Of a stretch of DNA of 14,337 bases, positions 1 to 5,066 are shown piece by piece; the first letter of the stretch is position 1; each line of letters begins with the position of its first letter. This DNA is from an uncultured Pseudomonadota bacterium (GTDB taxonomy: Bacteria > Pseudomonadota > Alphaproteobacteria > Rs-D84). The notes under the pieces are model-generated. The model saw only the letters and a program-made list of their open reading frames with translations. It made no database searches and was not told where the DNA came from. Position numbers and translations under genes: made by a program. The stretch lies in contig CAMVAR010000003.1 of the NCBI GenBank assembly GCA_947165555.1, forward strand, positions 1-14,337, read 5' to 3'.

Positions 1-1
1 T

Positions 2-1936
2 GTTACTTTAACTGGTTGTACATTAAATCATAAGATAAACGGTGGTGGTACTGTAACTATTGACGGAAATATTGTAAACAACGGTATTTTGGGTCTTGTG
101 GCAATAAATGAAAATAAGTCATTAACAACCAGCGCAGATAGCATATATGGTATATCATCAAATAACGGTACCTTATATTTAAATGGTGGAACATTGGGGT
201 ATAGTGTTAACGGTGATGTGTATATAACTGGCAATATTACAAATACCGCTAGCCAATGGCAATCAATAAATATCTCTAACGGCGGAACGTTTACAACGAC
301 AGCAAATTTATTAACAAATAATAATGCGATTGTTAATGACGGTACTCTTAACATTACCGGTGGCAACCTGCAACAAAACGTTACTGGCGGAAATACTATA
401 ATCGCTCAAAATGCGACAACCAGCGCAACCAGTTTCGGCAATCTTGAATTAAACGGTGTTATGAATGTCGGAACAAATACGGTTAATATAGCAAATGCTG
501 ATATTAATGGTACTATTAACCTTGGTATATCGGCTTTGAATAAAAATTCCAGCGCGTATACCGGTGGACATATTATAGCAGATGACATTGTGTTTGGCGA
601 TAATGCCATGCTTAATTTGAGCATTACGGACACAAACCTGCAAAAGGGTGATTCCAGTGGTAATATAGAAATAATTACTGCAAACGGTGAATGGACGGGT
701 AACATTGCTACATTTACCAGTAATAATTTGTATGATATAGCATATAATACTGAAAATCATACATTTATGTTTACCCGTAAAAAATTTGGTGCAGATTTAA
801 TAACAGAATTGAATGGGTCTGAATTAGATGTTAATGTTGCGACCGTTTGGGATGAATTACAATCGTCAAACAATCAAAATGTACAAAGTATTATTAATGC
901 CATTGACTATAATTCCCAGCATAACGCAAAGAAATACGCCACATTAATTCACAACTTGGCACCACACAATAATCAGGTTACAGTTGGGGCGATACGTAAT
1001 GTTAATACAGCCATAAATAACCGCGTATCTGCTAGATTGGCAACGGTTAGAACATCTCCTGTTACAAATAATATGAATCGTCGTCAACCAAATAGATATA
1101 ACCAAAATTCATACTATTACAGGGGTTACTATGGCAGAAGTGGCGGAGATGTAGCCCCAGTGACGAATAACGGTTTATGGGTAGAAGGGTTATATAATTA
1201 TGCCCAACAAAAGGATGATACAAAGTTTTCTGGTAATACGTTTGGGGTAATGGGTGGTTTTGATTCTAAATTAACAGAATATTTGACCGCTGGTTTGGGG
1301 TATGCTTTTAATAAAACAAACATAGATGCCGACAATCACGATATTGACGCCATGGGGCATACAGGTTTTGTATATGCCGAATATAAACCAACACAATGGT
1401 ATCTGGACGCTTTGTTGTCATATAACCTGACAAATTATCAAAATTCAGCCGCACTTATCGACAATCTGACCGTAAAATCTGATTATAAAACCAACAGTTT
1501 GAGTGGCGCCTTGACGTCGGGTTACGATTTTCAAAAAGGTTTGGATTTATACGGTGGTCTGAATTATATCGGAATTAAACAGGACGCGTACACAGACACA
1601 GCCGGTCAATATATCAAAGCCGATGATACACAAACCTTGACTCTAAAAGCCGGTGGAAGATATAAATTAACAAGTCAAAAAATGAAAAGAGCTAGCACCG
1701 TTTTGAAAGCTGCGGTTTTGTATGATGTTATGTCTGATGATGGTGTTACAACGGTAACAGTAGGCAATAATAATTACATTGTTCATGGTAATGGTATTGA
1801 CCCGTTCGGTGTCCAGGCAGGTATTATGTTTGATTCATTTGGTGGCAATACTTATTTATCGCTAGGTTATGACCTTGAATGGCGTAATAATTTCATTAGT
1901 CATACAGGTTATATAAAATTGAAATACAATTTCTAA
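2..1936 (+). CDS. Autotransporter, C-terminal part (type Va secretion), 5' end outside window
   Basis: The frame is open from base 2 with no start needed inside the window, so this is the last 644 residues of a longer protein; the TTG at 89 is only an internal codon. The first ~250 visible residues are rich in Asn, Gly, Thr and Ser with irregular repeats of the type 'NxGTLxIxGG', typical of a beta-helical passenger. A basic, Asn/Arg/Tyr-rich linker (about residues 335-385) precedes a barrel of ~255 residues starting near GLWVEGLYNY (about 390) and ending in an alternating strand with terminal Phe (KLKYNF), the usual outer-membrane barrel signature recognised by BAM. The protein would insert its barrel in the outer membrane and expose or release the passenger. 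The ligand or role of the passenger cannot be told. The signal peptide is outside the window. A hairpin terminator follows. Confidence 0.9.
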   Translation, partial: VTLTGCTLNHKINGGGTVTIDGNIVNNGILGLVAINENKSLTTSADSIYGISSNNGTLYLNGGTLGYSVNGDVYITGNITNTASQWQSINISNGGTFTTTANLLTNNNAIVNDGTLNITGGNLQQNVTGGNTIIAQNATTSATSFGNLELNGVMNVGTNTVNIANADINGTINLGISALNKNSSAYTGGHIIADDIVFGDNAMLNLSITDTNLQKGDSSGNIEIITANGEWTGNIATFTSNNLYDIAYNTENHTFMFTRKKFGADLITELNGSELDVNVATVWDELQSSNNQNVQSIINAIDYNSQHNAKKYATLIHNLAPHNNQVTVGAIRNVNTAINNRVSARLATVRTSPVTNNMNRRQPNRYNQNSYYYRGYYGRSGGDVAPVTNNGLWVEGLYNYAQQKDDTKFSGNTFGVMGGFDSKLTEYLTAGLGYAFNKTNIDADNHDIDAMGHTGFVYAEYKPTQWYLDALLSYNLTNYQNSAALIDNLTVKSDYKTNSLSGALTSGYDFQKGLDLYGGLNYIGIKQDAYTDTAGQYIKADDTQTLTLKAGGRYKLTSQKMKRASTVLKAAVLYDVMSDDGVTTVTVGNNNYIVHGNGIDPFGVQAGIMFDSFGGNTYLSLGYDLEWRNNFISHTGYIKLKYNF

Positions 1937-2012
1937 GTATCTGTAAAATTTTCCCATTTTCCCATTACTATATGAATGAGAATTTGGGATTTTTTATTTT
2001 TGTATATAGCAA

Positions 2013-2035
2013 GGGCGCGTTTTACGCGTCTTTTT
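2013..2035 (+). terminator. Rho-independent terminator after the autotransporter
   Basis: An 8-bp stem (GGGCGCGT with ACGCGTCT, including two G-T pairs) closes a TTT loop and is followed by five T residues. It lies 76 bases after the autotransporter stop. A weaker bulged hairpin (TCCCATT pairing with AATTTGGGA, followed by a T-rich run at 1990-2001) precedes it and may act as a first terminator. Confidence 0.65.
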
Positions 2036-2149
2036 GTTGCAAACGCCATGAAACTACGTCATTTTTCCACAATAATTATCATATATGATAACTAACCATG
2101 AAAATATTATATAAAACATGTGTGGTTTAGTGTAATATATTGATTTTAC

Positions 2150-2178
2150 TTGACTTTTTGTATATTTTATGGTATAAT
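2150..2178 (+). promoter_or_regulatory. Sigma-70-type promoter for the 228-residue orphan gene
   Basis: TTGACT (2150-2155) and a perfect TATAAT (2173-2178) are separated by exactly 17 bases. A start near 2185 would give a leader of about 20 bases, just enough to carry the AAGGA ribosome site (2193-2197) in front of the ATG at 2204. This is one of the strongest promoter matches in the window. A perfect 16-bp palindrome (2076-2091) lies about 60 bases upstream of the -35 box. Confidence 0.75.
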
Positions 2179-2203
2179 AATACCGACATAAAAAGGAAAT
2201 AAT

Positions 2204-2890
2204 ATGCCTGCTATAAATTATATAAAACGATATGCAAAAAGAATGTTAAAAGAGTACAAAACAAAACCGTACTATCAATCTTTACGAGATAGCGTCGGGG
2301 TTGAAAACTTAACATTAGAATACGCAAAAAACGCTTTGGCAACTAACTTGAATTTTAAATCATGGGGCGCTTTGTCTGCTGCGCCCGATTACCAAAAACG
2401 TTTTATAAAAGCTCTGCTTTCGCACCCTTATTTTCATCCGAGTGGCGTCTATGTAAAAACCAATACGCCAAATTGGAGCGATGAAAATTGGAGTTATCAT
2501 AAAAAATGGATTGCAAATTGGTATACAAAACCCGAAATGTACCAATTAGTTTTTCATTTGTTGGTACGTATACCCGATTATTTTAAACCTATACAATCTA
2601 TAAATTACAAAACATCCCATGATGAATTATATGACGTTCTTGATTCTTTGGTTTTAAAACGGCTTGTTCCAGACGGTAGTTTAGATTATTGCATATTCAT
2701 GCTTGGTATGTTAATGTCTGGTTTTAGAGCAGTAAAACGTGGCGAAAAAGTTTATTTTAATGTTAGTGAAAAAAGCATTAGAGAATTAAAACAAACACTT
2801 GATTTAAATAAACGCTTACACGACGCCAATGCTGATTGTATATCTTATGACTGTAACCATCCAAACGGCGTTTTCTGTGCCTGGGCTTGA
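2204..2890 (+). CDS. Orphan protein of unknown function, 228 aa
   Basis: ATG at 2204 is preceded by AAGGA at a good distance and by a near-consensus promoter, so the gene is probably real and expressed alone. I do not recognise the full-length protein. The N-terminus is basic and helical. Residues 36-57 (LTLEYAKNALATNLNFKSWG and onwards) resemble the short helical motif 'shxxALexvAxxlGfkxWxaL' found at the start of many plasmid- and prophage-borne accessory proteins (glyoxalase-related/'Glyoxalase_8'-like N-domains); that link is tentative. The middle is Trp/Tyr-rich. The C-terminus has a compact Cys/His cluster (C212, C217, H219, C225) that could bind a metal. No signal peptide or clear membrane segment is seen; a hydrophobic helix near 164-175 (CIFMLGMLMSGF) is probably buried. 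Codon use is AT-rich compared with the core genes to the right. Confidence 0.75.
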   Translation: MPAINYIKRYAKRMLKEYKTKPYYQSLRDSVGVENLTLEYAKNALATNLNFKSWGALSAAPDYQKRFIKALLSHPYFHPSGVYVKTNTPNWSDENWSYHKKWIANWYTKPEMYQLVFHLLVRIPDYFKPIQSINYKTSHDELYDVLDSLVLKRLVPDGSLDYCIFMLGMLMSGFRAVKRGEKVYFNVSEKSIRELKQTLDLNKRLHDANADCISYDCNHPNGVFCAWA

Positions 2891-2909
2891 TTTTTTCTGC
2901 GCGTATTGA

Positions 2910-2991
2910 AAAGGGGGTCGGGTACACAAAACAACATCAAACAACTTTAACTACCCACCCCCTTTGCGTGCCGTTTAAAATCGGCGTTTTT
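2910..2991 (+). terminator. Hairpin pair after the orphan gene, likely terminator
   Basis: A 14-bp stem pairs AAAGGGGGT-(C)-GGGTA (2910-2924) with TACCCACCCCCTTT (2952-2965), with one bulged C and a 27-base AC-rich loop. It is followed at once by a short GCCG/CGGC hairpin (2970-2985) with a GTTTTT tail. The second hairpin has the classic terminator form; the first, very stable one may protect the 3' end or block exonucleases. The pair starts 20 bases after the orphan's stop codon. Confidence 0.55.
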
Positions 2992-3080
2992 ATTGTGTTA
3001 TCATGTTGCGCGAGCACTATTTATACACAATAATGTCCTTTTAGGCTTTTTCAACATCCAAATATTATGGTGTTATTTTG

Positions 3081-3108
3081 TTGTTTGTTCTTTATTGTAT
3101 GATATAAT
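3081..3108 (+). promoter_or_regulatory. Extended -10 promoter for the DUF3800 gene
   Basis: A perfect TATAAT (3103-3108) is preceded by TGA, giving the extended -10 form TGnTATAAT, with TTGTTT (3081-3086) 16 bases upstream as a -35. Transcription would start near 3115, only about 27 bases before the preferred ATG at 3142. Confidence 0.65.
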
Positions 3109-3141
3109 TCCCAGAAATCTTTACACGACATGGTGAATAGT

Positions 3142-3876
3142 ATGACAAAAATTTTATATTTAGATGAAAGTGGCACAAGTAATACGGAAGTTATAGATGA
3201 AAATTACCCGATTTTTATGTTGGGTGGGGTTGTTGTCGATTTCGATGATTTGGAATATAACAAACAACAAATGAATGCCTTTAAAAAGAAATACTGGCAA
3301 CAAACAGGTATTATTTTACACTCTAATGAAATTGTTAGACGCAAAGGGAATTTTGCATTTTTAAATCAATCTGCTGTTTGGAATGAATTTTTAAACGATT
3401 TAAACGCTCTTATGGACAACATGAAATATCAGGTCGTTTCTTGTATTGTTGACATCCCCAGATATCGTAATAAATACGGCAAAAAAGCGTTTGACCCGTA
3501 TGAATTCGCATTACGCATATTAATAGAACGTTTCATATATAGTATGGGGTCATATGAACAGGGAAAGATATTCGCAGAATCTAGGGGCATTCCATTAGAC
3601 ACACAAATAAAAATGGCTTTTGAAAAAATAAAAGACACAGGTGCAGGTTGTTATATCGCTGGCGATGAGATTTGTTCCAAAATACAAAGTTTCGAAATAA
3701 AATCTAAATCAGAAAATTTGATTGGTTTACAATTAGCCGATTTGGCTTTACCACCACTTGGGCGCGCTTATTTGGGAAAACCTGTCAGAGACGATTATAA
3801 AATAATATTAAGTAAATGTTTTCATAAAAATGGTAATGTTGAAGGACATGGAATCGTTGTTATACCCAAAAAGTAA
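3142..3876 (+). CDS. DUF3800 family protein, putative RNase H-like nuclease
   Basis: The protein has the hallmarks of DUF3800: the N-terminal strand ILYLDESG (acidic pair D8-E9), a central HSNEI (H60, E63), and the C-terminal GLQLADLA (Q197, D200). In this family these acidic residues are thought to form a metal site of an RNase H-like fold; activity has not been shown here and is inference. At 244 aa it has the usual family length and appears complete. I chose ATG 3142 because the family starts a few residues before the YLDESG strand; ATG 3130 in the same frame adds four residues. Neither has a good ribosome site, so with the short leader translation may be weak or nearly leaderless. Such proteins are common on prophages, islands and next to defence genes, matching the AT-rich accessory surroundings. 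No partner gene is adjacent on the same strand except the upstream orphan, which has its own promoter. Confidence 0.85.
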   Translation: MTKILYLDESGTSNTEVIDENYPIFMLGGVVVDFDDLEYNKQQMNAFKKKYWQQTGIILHSNEIVRRKGNFAFLNQSAVWNEFLNDLNALMDNMKYQVVSCIVDIPRYRNKYGKKAFDPYEFALRILIERFIYSMGSYEQGKIFAESRGIPLDTQIKMAFEKIKDTGAGCYIAGDEICSKIQSFEIKSKSENLIGLQLADLALPPLGRAYLGKPVRDDYKIILSKCFHKNGNVEGHGIVVIPKK

Positions 3877-3910
3877 AGAGCGAAGCCCGAAAGCGTCAGG
3901 CTTGCTCTTT
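3875..3910 (+). terminator. Hairpin overlapping the DUF3800 stop codon
   Basis: AAAGAGC-(G)-AAGCC (3875-3887) pairs with GGCTTGCTCTTT (3899-3910), 12 pairs with one bulged G, around an 11-base loop. The 5' arm begins within the TAA stop codon. The downstream tract (GCTATTATAATAAC) is AT-rich but has no continuous T-run, so it may terminate, stabilise the message end, or both. Confidence 0.5.
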
Positions 3911-4023
3911 GCTATTATAATAACATAAATTCGCAAAAAAAACAACAAAAAAATACTTGACTTTTTAAAAACTTGGTTTTCCGGTAAAAATTAGGCGATT
4001 CGTGAAAATAAAACACATATTTC

Positions 4024-4100
4024 TGGTGGGTGTTAAGGGACTCGAACCCCTGACCTACTGCGTGTAAAGCAGTCGCTCTAACCAACTGAGCTAAACACCC
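4024..4100 (-). tRNA. tRNA-Val (anticodon UAC)
   Basis: Read on the minus strand, all arms fold: acceptor GGGTGTT/AACACCC (7 bp), D-stem GCTC/GAGC, anticodon stem ACTGC/GCAGT with loop TTTACAC (anticodon TAC, reading GUA and probably other Val codons), variable region AGGTC, and T-arm AGGGG/CCCTT with loop TTCGAGT. The discriminator is A, and the 3' CCA is encoded in the DNA (positions 4024-4026 as TGG on the + strand). A promoter lies about 30 bases upstream (4133-4160). A second copy of the 5' half is found at 4291-4339. Confidence 0.97.
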
Positions 4101-4129
4101 AAAAATTCGGACTTTTCTAAAAAATCCTT

Positions 4130-4188
4130 GATATTTTACATCTATGATTTACAATATCAAGTAAAGAGTTTCATAGATACAAAATATC
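4130..4188. repeat. Imperfect 18-bp inverted repeat with a nested 9-bp repeat
   Basis: GATATTTTACATCTATGA (4130-4147) is the reverse complement of TCATAGATACAAAATATC (4171-4188) at 16 of 18 positions, with a 23-base centre. A perfect 9-bp pair, CTTGATATT (4127-4135) and AATATCAAG (4153-4161), uses part of the same sequence, so the two hairpins are mutually exclusive. A short direct repeat TTGTTGAGT follows at 4196-4204 and 4207-4215 (period 11). The block sits between the tRNA-Val gene and its partial copy. Confidence 0.7.
4133..4160 (-). promoter_or_regulatory. Likely promoter of tRNA-Val, inside an inverted repeat
   Basis: On the minus strand TTGATA (+ strand 4155-4160) and TAAAAT (4133-4138) are 16 bases apart. 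Transcription would begin near 4126, about 26 bases before the mature tRNA 5' end at 4100. Both boxes lie within the inverted repeats at 4127-4188. Confidence 0.5.
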
Positions 4189-4290
4189 TTTGCGCTTGTT
4201 GAGTATTTGTTGAGTTTTTCAAAACAAACTTTTCAAACACTCTTTCAGATTCCTTAGAATCCGGGCTTTTTTACACATGCTTGTCTCTTT

Positions 4291-4339
4291 GACCTTAGTT
4301 GTGTAAAGCAGATGCTCTAGCCAACTGAGCTAAACACCC
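4291..4339 (-). pseudogene. tRNA-Val 5' half, truncated copy
   Basis: On the minus strand this repeats the first ~39 bases of the intact tRNA-Val gene: the acceptor 5' strand GGGTGTT, a complete D-arm, and the anticodon loop TTTACAC, with only three changes through base 4301. Weaker similarity reaches 4291. After the anticodon loop the sequence fails: the expected GCAGA to close the anticodon stem, the T-arm and the acceptor 3' strand are absent. It cannot fold as a tRNA. It is upstream of, and in the same direction as, the intact gene. Either a tandem tRNA copy lost its 3' half, or this is an attachment-site remnant left by a mobile element. Confidence 0.85.
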
Positions 4340-4346
4340 AAACGCC

Positions 4347-4378
4347 GACAAATCATAATTTATATTTTTATGTTTGTC
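4347..4378 (-). terminator. Hairpin after ybaB, possible transcript end
   Basis: GACAAATCATAA (4347-4358) pairs with TTATGTTTGTC (4368-4378) with one bulge, giving about 11 pairs around a 9-base AT loop, 13 bases past the ybaB stop. No T-run follows on the minus strand, so it may be a 3'-protecting hairpin and not a true intrinsic terminator. Confidence 0.35.
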
Positions 4379-4390
4379 CAGAATTTTTTA

Positions 4391-4687
4391 TTACGGCATT
4401 GGCATACCTGCGGTCGCGTCCGCCATAACATCGTCTATCAATTTGTCCGCTTTTTCTTTTGCATCGCGAAACGCCGACAAAACCGCGCTTTCCACCGCGG
4501 ACACACCCGATTCCAACAGTTTCGGGTTTATCGTCACCGACGCAATATCATATTTACCCGACATATCAACAATGCACGTGCCACCGGCGGCCAATCCCTT
4601 GACATGCATAGACGCCAATTTTTCCTGGGCCGCGGCAACCTTGGCCTGTAATTCGCCCGCCTGGGCCATCAATGATTCCATATCCAT
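4391..4687 (-). CDS. ybaB: YbaB/EbfC family nucleoid-associated protein, 98 aa
   Basis: A small, Ala/Lys-rich protein with the YbaB/EbfC pattern: an N-terminal amphipathic helix (MESLMAQAGELQAKVAAAQEKLA), a short sheet region with the conserved GGTCIVDMSGKYDIASVTINPKLL, and a C-terminal helix (AVLSAFRDAKEKADKLIDDV). Family members form dimers that bind DNA and act as nucleoid proteins or local regulators. Length is normal for the family (about 100 aa). The ATG at 4687 has a good AAGGA site six bases upstream. In many bacteria ybaB follows dnaX and precedes recR; here it instead ends a pnp-orphan-ybaB run, 12 bases after the orphan's stop, so it is probably co-transcribed with pnp. Confidence 0.93.
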   Translation of the reverse strand: MDMESLMAQAGELQAKVAAAQEKLASMHVKGLAAGGTCIVDMSGKYDIASVTINPKLLESGVSAVESAVLSAFRDAKEKADKLIDDVMADATAGMPMP

Positions 4688-4699
4688 TTTTTATCCTTT

Positions 4700-5065
4700 T
4701 TATTTTTGACGAATTAATAACATTTGCACCGCCTGCTTTGGCACATCAAATGCCTTAGCCCAAAAATCACTGAGTTCCCAACAAGAAATAATATTATTGG
4801 CATCACGAACCGCATCTAGCAAATTTGTAAAACTTTTATTACCTGTTGCTGATAATCGCAATCTTGTGAACCCGGACGGTGCAACATCATAACTGTATAG
4901 AGCAAAAGAATACTGACCCGATTGTTTATCACGTTCAATCGCCGTTAAAAAGTTTTCATCCAAAATTTTTTTGTATTCTGGAATCTTAGAAACTGGGCAA
5001 TTTAAATGTTTTGCCCAGTCTGCATCTTGCCAATCCAGCCTACTTTTCACACTGTGGTCTGACAT
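4700..5065 (-). CDS. Conserved-context unknown protein between pnp and ybaB, 121 aa
   Basis: The ATG at 5065 starts one base after the pnp stop codon, with AAGG in the end of pnp as ribosome site, so translation is probably coupled to pnp. An in-frame upstream extension exists to 5167 but would overlap pnp by about 100 bases and has no support. I do not recognise the family. The N-terminal part (RLDWQDADWAKHLNCPVSKIPEYKKILD) looks helical and small-domain-like; the middle (QYSFALYSYDVAPSGFTRLRLSATG) alternates like beta strands; the C-terminus is helical, with WELSDFWAKAFDVPKQAVQML. There is no signal peptide or membrane helix, so it is likely cytosolic. It is more AT-rich than pnp. A role linked to RNA decay is only suggested by position. 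Confidence 0.75.
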   Translation of the reverse strand: MSDHSVKSRLDWQDADWAKHLNCPVSKIPEYKKILDENFLTAIERDKQSGQYSFALYSYDVAPSGFTRLRLSATGNKSFTNLLDAVRDANNIISCWELSDFWAKAFDVPKQAVQMLLIRQK

Positions 5066-5066
5066 G

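Noticed and set aside
1972..2088. Short + strand reading frame MNENLGFFIFVYSKG... of 38 residues after the autotransporter
   Set aside because: It runs through the terminator hairpin and has no ribosome site.
4196..4215. TTGTTGAGT direct repeat, two copies with period 11, as a CRISPR or iteron array
   Set aside because: Only two short copies, no spacer structure and no replication gene.
4241..4276. GATTC-CTTA-GAATC hairpin followed by CGGGCTTTTTT, + strand terminator-like
   Set aside because: The stem is only 5 bp, separated from the T-run, and no + strand gene ends nearby.
4370..4709. + strand frames opposite ybaB
   Set aside because: They mirror the ybaB coding sequence and have no support of their own.
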